The notes: a model not told the origin generated them from the letters alone. 64,000 nucleotides of DNA from Erysipelothrix rhusiopathiae (GCF_900637845.1 NZ_LR134439.1:124001-188000); one strand, 5' to 3'; numbered from the stretch's first letter, positions 33,762 to 44,722 are shown. Program-made: numbers and translations.

Positions 33762-34905
33762 ATTTTGTTTTGTAATAGCGTCGATGTTCGAAAACAGACT
33801 CAAGTGTAAATTTGGATGCATCCGATTTAAGTATTTGATGACTTCCATCAGTAACAAGCTGTGCTTTAAACTGTGCTTCATATTCTGGAATTGATAACTT
33901 TGTACGCTGATCAAGTTCTGTTTGATGCGTTTTGAGTAAATGATCTTTGTAATTAGGTTGTAAGATTCCTGAGAAGAATTCACCAACGGCTCCAGAACCA
34001 TAACTGTATAAGCCAATACGATCACCTTCAGTTAAGGACCCTTGTTCGAGGAGACTGAGTAAACTTAGGTAGAGTGATCCTGTATAAATATTACCGACTT
34101 GACGGTTATAGTGCGTACTCTTTTTAAAGTTTTCAAAAAGACTTGGGTTTGTTTCTTCGCTGGCGATGAGTTTAAGGGTTTTGAGCCCGAGTTTTGTATA
34201 GGGGATATGGAAACAGAGAGCTTTAAAATCATCGATTGTACGTTCTGTTTTCTTGAGATAATCCTCATATACTGTTGTGAAGAGACGTTGGTATTGTTCG
34301 TTTGAGTATTTCCCATCTACAAAAGCCACGTCACTGTAATTCGGTCTCCAGAAATCCCAAATATCATCTGAGAAATAAGAAGCATTTGCTTCAAGTGTCA
34401 TGATTTTTGGATTTGTACTGACTAACATCGCTACGGATCCAACACCTTGAGTTGCTTCGCCACCAGTATTAAGACCGTATCGTGAAATATCACTTGCGAT
34501 TACGAGTGCTTTCTTATTTGGATTTAAAGCAATATGACCTTTCGCAAGTTGAAGCCCTGCAGTTGCACCATAGCATGCTTGTTTAATTTCAATACAACGT
34601 GCAAAGGGATTAATTCCCAATAATGTATGAATTGAGGTTGCCCCTGCTTTTGATTGGTCAATGCCAGATTCTGTAGCCAAAATAACAAGATCAATGGCTT
34701 CCTTATCCGCATCACTCAATATTTTTGAAGCAGCATTAGCCCCTAATGTAACTGTATCCTGTGATATAGGACATACAGCTTGTAGATCTTGTCCAAGTCC
34801 GAGCGTATATTTGTTTGGGTCAATCCCGCGTGCGTGCGCAAGATCAACCATATCTATATACGTTAATGGGGCATAAAACCCTATTTTATCAAGTCCAATT
34901 TCCAT
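33760..34905 (-). CDS. mvaS: Hydroxymethylglutaryl-CoA synthase
   Basis: This 381-residue enzyme condenses acetyl-CoA with acetoacetyl-CoA in the mevalonate pathway to isoprenoids. It has MEIGLDKIGFYAP at the start, the catalytic cysteine in EIKQACYGATAGL near 111, the histidine region FHIPYTKLG near 233 and GSGAVGEFFSG near 308. A minus-strand promoter TTGCTT-17-TATAAT (34962-34934) lies upstream. It diverges from the thiolase gene that makes its substrate. Confidence 0.94.
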   Translation of the reverse strand: MEIGLDKIGFYAPLTYIDMVDLAHARGIDPNKYTLGLGQDLQAVCPISQDTVTLGANAASKILSDADKEAIDLVILATESGIDQSKAGATSIHTLLGINPFARCIEIKQACYGATAGLQLAKGHIALNPNKKALVIASDISRYGLNTGGEATQGVGSVAMLVSTNPKIMTLEANASYFSDDIWDFWRPNYSDVAFVDGKYSNEQYQRLFTTVYEDYLKKTERTIDDFKALCFHIPYTKLGLKTLKLIASEETNPSLFENFKKSTHYNRQVGNIYTGSLYLSLLSLLEQGSLTEGDRIGLYSYGSGAVGEFFSGILQPNYKDHLLKTHQTELDQRTKLSIPEYEAQFKAQLVTDGSHQILKSDASKFTLESVFEHRRYYKTK

Positions 34906-34984
34906 GGAATTTCTCCTTTTTCAATATGCTTTAATTATAATAGTGTCCTGACGAATAAGCAAAAATTATGTGTTATTCAAAAGA

Positions 34985-35040
34985 ATTTCACACGAAGTAA
35001 GTCTTTTTGAGCATAAACTTATGGTATCTTGTGTGAAAAT
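34985..35040. repeat. Inverted repeat between mvaS and thiolase promoters
   Basis: Arms ATTTCACACGAAG (34985-34997) and CTTGTGTGAAAAT (35028-35040) are complementary except for one extra base, with a 30-base gap. It lies between the two divergent promoters. Confidence 0.55.
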
Positions 35041-35104
35041 GCGCTCTTTTTCATCTCAAATGGTAAACTATGTTTCGAGATAGAGATAGGCGTTACAGAA
35101 AATG

Positions 35105-35133
35105 TTGTGTTTATATATTGTAAACGGTATAAT
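35105..35133 (+). promoter_or_regulatory. Thiolase promoter
   Basis: TTGTGT (35105-35110), 17 bases, TATAAT (35128-35133); predicted start near 35140, about 26 bases before the TTG start codon. Confidence 0.7.
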
Positions 35134-35165
35134 TGTCTAGCCGACATTTTAGAAGGAGTGATTTT

Positions 35166-36344
35166 TTGCGAGACGTAGTTATAGTCAGTGCTGCGCGCAC
35201 TGCGATAGGTAAATTCGGGGGAAGCTTCTTGAAGACTTCAGCTGTAGAATTAGGAACTGCAGTGATTAAAGAAGCGATTCATCGTGCAAAGATTTCGCCG
35301 GAAGATGTTGAATACGTAGTAATGGGTAATGTCATCCAAACTGGATTAGGACAAAACCCTGCGCGACAAGCATCGGTGTTTTCTGGAATTCCCTATTCAA
35401 CACCAGCCATGACAATTAATGAGATGTGCGGTTCGGGGATGAAGTCAATTCATCTTGGAATGCAATCCATTATGCTTGGTGAGAAGGATGTTGTAGTAGT
35501 GGGTGGTTTTGAAAATATGTCGCAAGCACCTCATATAATAAAGAATGGTCGCTTTGGTTCGAAATTTCAAAACTTGGAAACAGAAGATACAATTCAAAAA
35601 GATGGTTTTGTTGACGCGTTTACCAATGAATTGATGGGTGTTACAGCGGAAACAGTCGCTGAACAATTTAATATATCCCGTGAGGATCAAGATGCGTTTG
35701 CTTTGGAATCACAAATGCGTGCAACACGTGCTCTTGAGGCAGGACTTTTTAAAGATGAAATTGTTCCAGTTAATAATGGACGTGATCTTATCGATACGGA
35801 TGAGTTTATCAGAACAAATTCTACGCTTGAAGGACTTCAACGTTTAAAACCAAGTTTTAAACTTGATGGAACGGTTACAGCGGGTAATGCTTCTGGGGTT
35901 AATGATGGTGCTGCTGCACTTGTATTAATGAGTCGAGAAAAGGCAGAGGCAATGAATTTAGATATTATTGCTACCATTAAAGGCTTCTCGGAAGTAGGCG
36001 TTGATCCTGAAATTATGGGTTATGCACCTTTCTATGCAGTTAAATCCTTAGCGGAGAAAACAAATACAGATTTAAATACAGTTGATCGATTTGAATTAAA
36101 CGAAGCCTTTGCTTCACAATCGTTAGCGGTATGTAGAGATTTAAATTTAGATTTAAATAAAGTGAATGTTAATGGGGGAGCGATCTCAATTGGGCATCCA
36201 ATTGGTGCATCGGGCGCTCGTATTATGGTTACTTTAATTTATGAATTAATTCATTCAGATACAAAACGTGGTATTGCTTCGTTATGTATTGGTGGCGGCA
36301 TGGGTGTCGCAATGATGATTGAACGAGAAGAACCTACGAAGTAG
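35166..36344 (+). CDS. Acetyl-CoA acetyltransferase (thiolase)
   Basis: This 392-residue thiolase makes acetoacetyl-CoA. The nucleophilic cysteine is in INEMCGSGMKSIHLG near 86, the histidine in NGGAISIGHPIGASGARI near 347 and the second cysteine in LCIGGGMG near 377. The likely start is TTG 35166, eight bases after AAGGAG, giving the family N-terminus RDVVIVSAARTAIGKFGG. It is the first committed source of acetoacetyl-CoA for mvaS, which is divergently transcribed. Confidence 0.93.
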   Translation: MRDVVIVSAARTAIGKFGGSFLKTSAVELGTAVIKEAIHRAKISPEDVEYVVMGNVIQTGLGQNPARQASVFSGIPYSTPAMTINEMCGSGMKSIHLGMQSIMLGEKDVVVVGGFENMSQAPHIIKNGRFGSKFQNLETEDTIQKDGFVDAFTNELMGVTAETVAEQFNISREDQDAFALESQMRATRALEAGLFKDEIVPVNNGRDLIDTDEFIRTNSTLEGLQRLKPSFKLDGTVTAGNASGVNDGAAALVLMSREKAEAMNLDIIATIKGFSEVGVDPEIMGYAPFYAVKSLAEKTNTDLNTVDRFELNEAFASQSLAVCRDLNLDLNKVNVNGGAISIGHPIGASGARIMVTLIYELIHSDTKRGIASLCIGGGMGVAMMIEREEPTK

Positions 36345-36354
36345 GTTCTTTTTT
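36328..36354 (+). terminator. Intrinsic terminator overlapping the thiolase stop
   Basis: AAGAACCTAC and GTAGGTTCTT arms with a GAA loop and T run; the stop codon TAG lies in the stem. Confidence 0.85.
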
Positions 36355-36438
36355 GCAGGGATTATCGCGATTGTTTAATATTTAATCCTTGACATAACCA
36401 TGCTATAATAGTATGGAATTTGGAAAGAGGTACTAAAA

Positions 36439-37884
36439 ATGAAAAAAGTTAGAGTAAGATATGCACCAAGTCCAACAGGATTTCTTCATATCGGTAACGC
36501 ACGTACAGCGTTATTTGATTATTTAGTGGCAAAACACCATGGTGGTGATTTTGTGCTACGTATTGAGGATACAGACATTGAACGTAATGTTGAGGGCGGT
36601 GAGGAATCACAACTTTATTTCTTAAATTGGTTAGGGATTGTACCTGATGAATCTCCAGACAAGCCAAAACCAGAATATGCTCCATACCGTCAAATGGAAC
36701 GTTTAGATATTTATAATGAATATGTAGAAAAATTATTAGCGAGTGGTGATGCTTATAAGTGTTACTGTACAACTGAAGAACTTGATGAAGATTACAAACG
36801 TCAAGTTGCGGCAGGACACCAATCAACACGTTACAGTCGTACATGTCTTCATCTTGATGATGAGACGAAGCAACGTTATGAAACAGAAGGCCGTCCTTAC
36901 TCTGTAAGATTACGAGTACCAACGGATGCGACCTATACGTTTAATGATATGGTTCGTGGAGAAATTTCATTTGAATCAAAAGATATTGGTGACTGGGTTA
37001 TTGTCAAGTCAAACGGAATTCCTACGTATAACTTTGCGGTTGTAATTGATGACCACTTGATGGAAATCTCACATGTTTTCCGTGGTGAAGAACATATTTC
37101 AAATACACCAAAACAAATGATGCTTTATGAAATGTTTGGATGGGATATTCCATTATTTGGTCATATGACATTAATCGTCAATGAAAATGGTAAGAAGTTA
37201 TCCAAACGTGATAATTCAATCATGCAATACATCAGTCAGTATAAAGATCAAGGTTATCTTCCTGAAGCAATGTTTAACTTTATGGCACTGCTTGGTTGGT
37301 CGCCAAAGGGTGAAAAAGAACTCTTTACACATGAAGAACTGATTGCTGAATTTAGCGAAGATCGTTTATCGAAAGCACCATCAATGTTTGATGTTACAAA
37401 ACTTACATGGATGAATCATCAGTATTTAAAAGAAAAAGAAGATGGTGAATGGTTAAGCTTTGTAAGACCGTTTGCGGAAGCAGCACATGATCTTACAAAT
37501 AAAGATGAAGCATGGATTGAAAAATGCCTACTTCTCTTTAAAGAGCAATTACAGTATGGTGAAGAAATCGGAACACTTATCGAACCGTATTTCGTAGAAC
37601 CTGAACTAACCGATTCAGAAAAAGAAGTTTTAGAATGGGAAACAACACCTGTTGTTGCGAAAGCATTCATGAATAACTTACCGGAATCATGGGATGTGGA
37701 TTCACTTAAAGAAGCATTTAATGCTGCGAAGTCTGAATCTGGACTTAAAGGAAAACCGTTATTTATGGGATTACGTGTTAGTGCAACACATCAAACACAT
37801 GGACCTGATTTAATGAGTGCGTTATATCTTTTAGGTCGTGACGTTGTTGAAAAACGTTTAAATGAATACATTAATAAAATTTAA
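36439..37884 (+). CDS. gltX: Glutamyl-tRNA synthetase
   Basis: This 481-residue class I synthetase has the HIGH-type motif PSPTGFLHIGNART at 10-23, the RIEDTD segment near 41, and KLSKRDNS near 253 as the KMSKS motif. The C-terminal anticodon-binding domain ends near GRDVVEKRLNEYI. An extended -10 (TGCTATAAT) lies at 36401-36409, and AAAGAGG precedes the ATG. The gene overlaps the HD gene by 23 bases. It probably charges tRNA-Gln too, as in other Firmicutes, if GatCAB is present; that is inference. Confidence 0.95.
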   Translation: MKKVRVRYAPSPTGFLHIGNARTALFDYLVAKHHGGDFVLRIEDTDIERNVEGGEESQLYFLNWLGIVPDESPDKPKPEYAPYRQMERLDIYNEYVEKLLASGDAYKCYCTTEELDEDYKRQVAAGHQSTRYSRTCLHLDDETKQRYETEGRPYSVRLRVPTDATYTFNDMVRGEISFESKDIGDWVIVKSNGIPTYNFAVVIDDHLMEISHVFRGEEHISNTPKQMMLYEMFGWDIPLFGHMTLIVNENGKKLSKRDNSIMQYISQYKDQGYLPEAMFNFMALLGWSPKGEKELFTHEELIAEFSEDRLSKAPSMFDVTKLTWMNHQYLKEKEDGEWLSFVRPFAEAAHDLTNKDEAWIEKCLLLFKEQLQYGEEIGTLIEPYFVEPELTDSEKEVLEWETTPVVAKAFMNNLPESWDVDSLKEAFNAAKSESGLKGKPLFMGLRVSATHQTHGPDLMSALYLLGRDVVEKRLNEYINKI

Positions 37885-39094
37885 ACCAACTTCCGAGCAC
37901 AAGGTTTTACGAGATCCTGTGCACGGATACATTCATGTACATCATCAAGTTATTTGGGATCTGATTAACGCACCAGAGTTCCAAAGACTTAGACGCATCC
38001 ATCAATTAGGTGGGACAAATCAAGTTTATCATGGCGCAGAACACTCTCGTTTTTCTCATTCTGTTGGGGTTTATGAAGTTGTTCGTCTTATGATTGAAAA
38101 TGTAAATGGTTTATCCGATACACTTTCTGATTTGGAGCACGTTGCATTATTGTGTGCAGGATTGCTTCATGATGTGGGTCATGGCCCTTTTTCCCATGCT
38201 TTTGAGTCCGTTACATCGGTAAATCATGAAACATTTACGGACCGTATTATTTTAGAAGAAACGCATGTTCATAAGATTCTTATCGATGCTCATCCGGAGT
38301 TACCACAAATGGTTGCGGATATTATTGCGCATCGTCATTCACGGAAACTCTTAACTCAAATCATCTCGAGTCAATTGGATGCAGATCGTATGGATTATCT
38401 TTTGCGGGATTCTTATTTTACAGGTGTAAGTTACGGAGAGTTTGATTTATCTCGAATTTTAAGAACACTTATTGTTATCGATGATAAGCTTGTTGTGAAA
38501 GAAAGTGGAATTCATGCCGTTGAAGACTATATTATGGCGCGCTATCAAATGTATTGGCAGGTTTACTTACATCCAACATCACGAAGTTTTGAAATGATTC
38601 TATTCGCAATTTTTGAACGCATGAAGGATTTAGTTCATGAGGGAAAAGAATTGGGCGATGAGTTATCATTTTTCAAGCCTTTTGTATCGGGTGGGAAAAT
38701 TAGTACCCAAGAACATTTTGAATTAGATGAATCAACCTGTTATGCAGGATTTATGTCACTTACCAAATCAAAAGATCCAATCTTAAAAGACTTGGCGTTA
38801 CGTCTTTTAAATCGAAAACTCTTTAAATATGAAGATCTCGAATCTTCAAAACAAGTAGATACAATTAAAGAACGAGTTCAAAATGCAGGCTTTGACAATC
38901 GTTATTATGTTATCAGTGATCAACAATCTCAAATCCTTTACTCCCCTTATGTGGAAAATGGCGAGGAAGGATTATGGGTTGCACTTAAAAACGGTACGCT
39001 TGTTGAATTAACCAGCGCATCCTCAATCGTTCGGGGATTCGCAACAGGTGAAAAGAAACAGGACGAAAAGATTTTCTACCCTGAGGAGGTATAA
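37862..39094 (+). CDS. HD-domain phosphohydrolase (YwfO/SAMHD1-like)
   Basis: This 410-residue protein has the HD metal site: EFQRLRRIHQLGG, HSRFSHSVGVYEV near 59, LLHDVGHGPFSHAFE near 98 and LDADRMDYLLRDS near 170. It resembles the dGTPase/SAMHD1-like family with a single HD domain, including Bacillus YwfO. The activity may be dNTP triphosphohydrolase but is not proven. The ATG lies inside gltX with no visible ribosome site, so translation is likely coupled. It is followed by pepP after two bases. Confidence 0.88.
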   Translation: MNTLIKFKPTSEHKVLRDPVHGYIHVHHQVIWDLINAPEFQRLRRIHQLGGTNQVYHGAEHSRFSHSVGVYEVVRLMIENVNGLSDTLSDLEHVALLCAGLLHDVGHGPFSHAFESVTSVNHETFTDRIILEETHVHKILIDAHPELPQMVADIIAHRHSRKLLTQIISSQLDADRMDYLLRDSYFTGVSYGEFDLSRILRTLIVIDDKLVVKESGIHAVEDYIMARYQMYWQVYLHPTSRSFEMILFAIFERMKDLVHEGKELGDELSFFKPFVSGGKISTQEHFELDESTCYAGFMSLTKSKDPILKDLALRLLNRKLFKYEDLESSKQVDTIKERVQNAGFDNRYYVISDQQSQILYSPYVENGEEGLWVALKNGTLVELTSASSIVRGFATGEKKQDEKIFYPEEV

Positions 39095-39096
39095 TC

Positions 39097-40317
39097 ATGA
39101 AAAAACAAACTTATATCAATATTCGTGAAAAGGTGATGAATGAATTGCCTGAAAAGACAGTTACGTTTTTATTCAGCGGATGCGGCGTACGTCGTTCAGC
39201 GGATGCAGAATACCCTTTCTCAGCGAATCGAAACTTTTATTATGTAACAGGTATTGAAGAACCGGAAGCGGTTGTTGTCTTTGAAAAAGATAAAAATCAT
39301 GAAATCTTATTTTTACGAGAAATTAATCCAGATATGGAAAAATGGGTCGGGTATTTCATGACAAAAGAAGAAGCGCAAGCAATTTCAGGAATTGAAGATG
39401 TTCGTTACTTTAACGAATTTGATGCATATGTGACGTCTGTATTGGATTCGGGACTTTCAATCGGTGTTGATATGGATCACGACACTATTGGTGATGTTGA
39501 ACATTCATCAGGACTTGTCTTTGCGGATGCTGTTGGCGAAGAGAATGTTGTCGATGTATTTGAATGTATTGTGCGTTGTCGTCAAATTAAACATCCTGAA
39601 GAAGTTGAAGCAATTCGTAATGCGATCGATGTAACCGATCATGCGATCAAAGCGATGGTGGAAGAAATGAAACCTGGTGCGAATGAAAATGATATGGCTG
39701 CACGTTTCCTATATGAAGGCAATAAGGCGCATGGTGATTTAATGTTTGACACAATTTGTGCAAGTGGTAAAAATGCTACCGTGCTTCATTACATTTCAAA
39801 CAATCAACCGTTAAACGACGGAGACCTTGTATTATTAGACTTAGGAATTCGTGTAAATGGTTATGGTGCTGATATTTCTCGTACGTTCCCAATCAATGGA
39901 ACATTCACACCACGCCAAAAAGAAGTTTACCAAGAAGTCTTGAATACTTTCCACATCATCAATGAATCCGTGAAGCCAGGAATTTCGATTATGGAATTGA
40001 ATGAAATCTCAAAAGAGACTTTAGGTCAATCATGTATTAAACTTGGTCTTATTGATAACGTTGAAGAAGTAGGTCGTTACTACTATCACAGTATTGGACA
40101 TTCTCTCGGTCTGGACACACATGATGTTTGGATTGATCGTGGACAACCACTTGTGCCAGGAAATGTTATTACAAACGAACCGGGACTCTATATTGCGGAA
40201 GAAGGAATCGGAATTCGTATTGAAACGGACCTTCTTGTAACTGAAAATGGCTGCGAAGATTTAGCCCCACAAATCATGCGAGAAGTAAGTGAAATCGAAG
40301 CGTATTTTGTGAAGTAA
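39097..40317 (+). CDS. pepP: Xaa-Pro aminopeptidase / M24B metallopeptidase
   Basis: This 406-residue protein has an N-terminal creatinase-like domain and a C-terminal pita-bread peptidase. The metal ligands are seen in VLLDLGIRVNGYGADISRTFP near 246 (two aspartates), GHSLGLDTHDVW near 335 (histidine), NEPGLYI near 358 (glutamate) and IRIETDLLV near 373 (glutamate). It cleaves N-terminal residues before proline. AGGAGG precedes the ATG. Confidence 0.93.
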   Translation: MKKQTYINIREKVMNELPEKTVTFLFSGCGVRRSADAEYPFSANRNFYYVTGIEEPEAVVVFEKDKNHEILFLREINPDMEKWVGYFMTKEEAQAISGIEDVRYFNEFDAYVTSVLDSGLSIGVDMDHDTIGDVEHSSGLVFADAVGEENVVDVFECIVRCRQIKHPEEVEAIRNAIDVTDHAIKAMVEEMKPGANENDMAARFLYEGNKAHGDLMFDTICASGKNATVLHYISNNQPLNDGDLVLLDLGIRVNGYGADISRTFPINGTFTPRQKEVYQEVLNTFHIINESVKPGISIMELNEISKETLGQSCIKLGLIDNVEEVGRYYYHSIGHSLGLDTHDVWIDRGQPLVPGNVITNEPGLYIAEEGIGIRIETDLLVTENGCEDLAPQIMREVSEIEAYFVK

Positions 40318-40332
40318 TGTGAATGTAAAATG

Positions 40333-40361
40333 AAAGTGTGTGTATTGAAGCACACTTTTTT
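40333..40361 (+). terminator. Intrinsic terminator after pepP
   Basis: AAAGTGTG and CACACTTT arms with a ten-base loop and T run. Confidence 0.85.
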
Positions 40362-40380
40362 ACTTTATGTAATAAACATG

Positions 40381-40415
40381 TTGACATTGTTGTTCAAAGC
40401 CATATAATACATAGG
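40381..40415 (+). promoter_or_regulatory. Promoter of the ywiB-like gene, possible leaderless start
   Basis: TTGACA (40381-40386), a 16-base spacer and TATAAT (40403-40408) form a near-consensus promoter. The predicted start at 40415 is the G of an in-frame GTG. Confidence 0.7.
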
Positions 40416-40816
40416 TGAAATACGTAAGGGGGATCTCCATCAAAACTAAAGTCACTATTAAGCAAAAGTCTCGTGATGAATCATTTCATCGAACGGATAA
40501 CCAAGCCGATTTTATAAACTATGGATTGTATCAACGCATAATGTATGACGAGGAAGACGCATATGTTATTCTTGATTTCACCAATGACGAAGTGTCATTT
40601 AAGCGGCAAGGTGAATGGTTAACACAAGGAGTTTTCTGTAAAGGCGAACAAACAGAGTTGCTCGTCTCAAGCGCACAGGGAATTTTGGTGTTCGAGGTTG
40701 AAGTAGAAACATTAGAAGTTAGAAGTGGTCTTCTTTATATGAGGTATCATTTGAAGCAAGCTGGGTCACATGTTGATACGCTTGAATTCGAATGTAGGTG
40801 GGAACCGGAGGTATAA
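40415..40816 (+). CDS. DUF1934 (YwiB-like) beta-barrel protein
   Basis: This protein of up to 133 residues matches the DUF1934/YwiB family, a calycin-like beta barrel of unknown function, placed before rpoE. It shows KVTIKQKSRDESFH, DFINYGLYQRIMYDEEDAYVILDFTND, and a late LLYMRYHL. The annotated start is GTG 40415, which coincides with the predicted transcription start. An alternative is ATC at 40439, six bases after AAGGGGG (40426-40432); it would begin IKTKVTIKQK, closer to the usual family start. No ATG is available. Confidence 0.8.
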   Translation: MKYVRGISIKTKVTIKQKSRDESFHRTDNQADFINYGLYQRIMYDEEDAYVILDFTNDEVSFKRQGEWLTQGVFCKGEQTELLVSSAQGILVFEVEVETLEVRSGLLYMRYHLKQAGSHVDTLEFECRWEPEV

Positions 40817-40819
40817 ACT

Positions 40820-41140
40820 ATGTCATCAAAATCATTAAGTGATATTGCATATGAAAAATTAAAGAGAAAACGTAAGGAAATTGTATTTAGTAAATTGTGG
40901 AAAGAAGTCGCTGAAGAAGTAAATTTCTCAGAAGAAATTTCAAAAAGAAAAGTGGCATCATTCTATAATGCAATGATGATGGATTCACGATTTATCTCAT
41001 TAGAAGGAAATAAATGGGATTTACGCGAACGTCATACTTTAGAAAGTTTACAAATTGACCCTGATTTATTAGATACTTACGACGATTATGATGAAGATTT
41101 CGAAGAATTTGAGATTGTTCCGAGCATTGAGGAAGAATAA
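40820..41140 (+). CDS. rpoE: RNA polymerase delta subunit
   Basis: This 106-residue protein has the delta N-terminal domain: SLSDIAYEKLKRKRKEIVFSKLWKEV and NAMMMDSRFISLEGNKWDLRERH. An acidic tail follows. Delta, unique to Firmicutes, aids polymerase recycling and promoter selectivity. Bacillus delta is 173 residues with a long acidic tail; here that tail is only about 25 residues. GAGGT precedes the ATG. It is followed by the pyrG leader. Confidence 0.93.
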   Translation: MSSKSLSDIAYEKLKRKRKEIVFSKLWKEVAEEVNFSEEISKRKVASFYNAMMMDSRFISLEGNKWDLRERHTLESLQIDPDLLDTYDDYDEDFEEFEIVPSIEEE

Positions 41141-41153
41141 TTGAAGTCTTTGG

Positions 41154-42870
<1,717 letters not shown>

Positions 42871-42897
42871 ATATATAAATAGGAGGAATTTATTATT

Positions 42898-43764
42898 ATG
42901 GCATTAGTATCAGCTAAAGGCATTTTGGAAGCAGCACGTGACGGACACTACGCTGTACCAGCAATTAACATTAATAACTTAGAGTGGACAAAAGCAGCTC
43001 TTCTTCAAGCAGAAGAAATGAAGTCACCTATCTTGTTAGCAGTATCAGAAGGTGCTGGTAAATATATGACAGGTTACAAAACAATCGTTGGTATGGTAAA
43101 CGGTATGTTAGAAGAACTAAATATTACAGTTCCTGTAGCATTACACTTAGACCACGGTAGTTTTGAAGGCGCAAAAGAATGTATCGAAGCAGGATTCACA
43201 TCAGTTATGTATGATGGATCACACTTACCATTCGAAGAAAACTTAGCACAAACAAAAGCAATCGTTGAATTAGCTCATTCAAAAGGTGTTTCAGTTGAAG
43301 CTGAAGTAGGTTCAATCGGTGGAGAAGAAGACGGAATCATCGGTACAGGTGAACTTGCAGATCCAGCAGAATGTAAAACAATCGTTGACACAGGAATTGA
43401 TTTCCTAGCAGCTGGTATTGGTAACATTCACGGTAAATACCCAGAAAACTGGGCAGGTTTAAGCTTTGAAACTTTAGAAGCAATTAAAGCTGCTACAGGA
43501 AGCATTCCTTTAGTATTACACGGTGGATCAGGAATTCCTGAAGACCAAATTAAAAAAGCTATTGCATTAGGTGTTTCAAAAATTAATGTGAACACAGAAT
43601 GTCAATTAGTATTTGCTGAAGCAACACGTAAATACATCGAATCAGGAAAAGATTTAGAAGGTAAAGGATTTGACCCTCGTAAACTCTTAGCTCCTGGTAC
43701 AGATGCAATCCGTGCTACAGTTAAAGAAAAAATTGAAATGATGGGTTCAGCTAACCAAGCTTAA
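42898..43764 (+). CDS. fba: Class II fructose-bisphosphate aldolase
   Basis: This 288-residue zinc-dependent glycolytic enzyme has LHLDHGSFEGAKECIEAGFTSVMYDGS near 80, AEVGSIGGEEDG near 134, GIGNIHGKY near 174 and LHGGSGI near 205. Histidines in these blocks bind zinc. It has AGGAGG upstream and a codon choice typical of a highly expressed gene. It follows pyrG by 27 bases. Confidence 0.96.
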   Translation: MALVSAKGILEAARDGHYAVPAININNLEWTKAALLQAEEMKSPILLAVSEGAGKYMTGYKTIVGMVNGMLEELNITVPVALHLDHGSFEGAKECIEAGFTSVMYDGSHLPFEENLAQTKAIVELAHSKGVSVEAEVGSIGGEEDGIIGTGELADPAECKTIVDTGIDFLAAGIGNIHGKYPENWAGLSFETLEAIKAATGSIPLVLHGGSGIPEDQIKKAIALGVSKINVNTECQLVFAEATRKYIESGKDLEGKGFDPRKLLAPGTDAIRATVKEKIEMMGSANQA

Positions 43765-43786
43765 TTCCAATCAATCAAACATTTAA

Positions 43787-43822
43787 AAACCATCGTGCTC
43801 GCAAGGGTCGGTGGTTTTTTTT
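43787..43822 (+). terminator. Intrinsic terminator after fba
   Basis: AAACCATCG and CGGTGGTTT arms (one wobble) with a 13-base loop and eight T residues. Confidence 0.82.
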
Positions 43823-43969
43823 GTGCAATCATGTCAGATATAAACAAAGTATCGTGAAAGCGAAACAATTTGAAAAATCGATGCCTTAATATTCACAAAC
43901 TTTAAGCCTGCGCCCTTGTAATGGCTCTATTCTCAACGTAAGATTACATTTGGAACTTGGAGGAGACTT

Positions 43970-44722
43970 ATGTATTCATTAGATGAAACTGTAGAACGTG
44001 TATCTGATTTAGGGGTTGTGAAGGTACATAAAACAATGAAGCAACGTTGTATTCTAGGGTTTATTGCAGGAGCAATGATTTCTCTAGGGTATCTCGCATA
44101 TATTAAAATCGTAGCTACTGTAGATGGTGGTCTTGGAAATGTTTTAGGTGCCAGTGTGTTTCCGATTGGTTTAATTGTGATTTTGCTTGCTGGTGGCGAG
44201 TTAATTACAGGAAATATGACTGTGGTAGGTACTTCTTATGCAAATCAAAAAGTTACATTAAAAGAACTCACAATAAACTGGTTTATTATTACAGTCGCAA
44301 ACTTAGTTGGTGCTGTTTTTGTCGCTTTAATTTTAGGACGTGGTGAATTAAGTCACTACACGGAAACGGTGAACCGCTTAGCAATGGGTAAGGCATCCTA
44401 TTCACCGATGGCAACGTTAATTTCAGGGATTGGGTGTAACTGGTTTGTAGGTTTATCCGTATGGCTTAATGTCGCGATAAAAGATGGCGCTGGTAAAATC
44501 ATGGGGATTTGGTTCCCAGTGATGGTTTTTGTATTACTTGGCTTCCAACATAGTGTTGCGAATATGTTTTTATTGACAGCAGGTATGCAAAATGGTGTGA
44601 TTCAATTTTCTGAATTCGCGTCGAATATTTTCTTTTCCTATATTGGTAATATTATTGGTGGTGCAGTTTTAGTAGGTTATCTTTATACTCATGCATCCCA
44701 TGAAAAGAATCACAATGCGTGA
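43970..44722 (+). CDS. Formate/nitrite transporter family channel (FocA/NirC)
   Basis: This 250-residue pentamer-forming channel has six membrane segments. It shows GFIAGAMISLGYLAY near 27, LLAGGELITGNMTVV near 74, GIGCNWFVGLSVWLNVA near 149, and the family signature FQHSVANMF near 190. FNT channels pass formate or nitrite. Formate is the likely substrate, because pflA lies in the same window. GGAGGAG precedes the ATG. A terminator overlaps its stop. Confidence 0.92.
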   Translation: MYSLDETVERVSDLGVVKVHKTMKQRCILGFIAGAMISLGYLAYIKIVATVDGGLGNVLGASVFPIGLIVILLAGGELITGNMTVVGTSYANQKVTLKELTINWFIITVANLVGAVFVALILGRGELSHYTETVNRLAMGKASYSPMATLISGIGCNWFVGLSVWLNVAIKDGAGKIMGIWFPVMVFVLLGFQHSVANMFLLTAGMQNGVIQFSEFASNIFFSYIGNIIGGAVLVGYLYTHASHEKNHNA

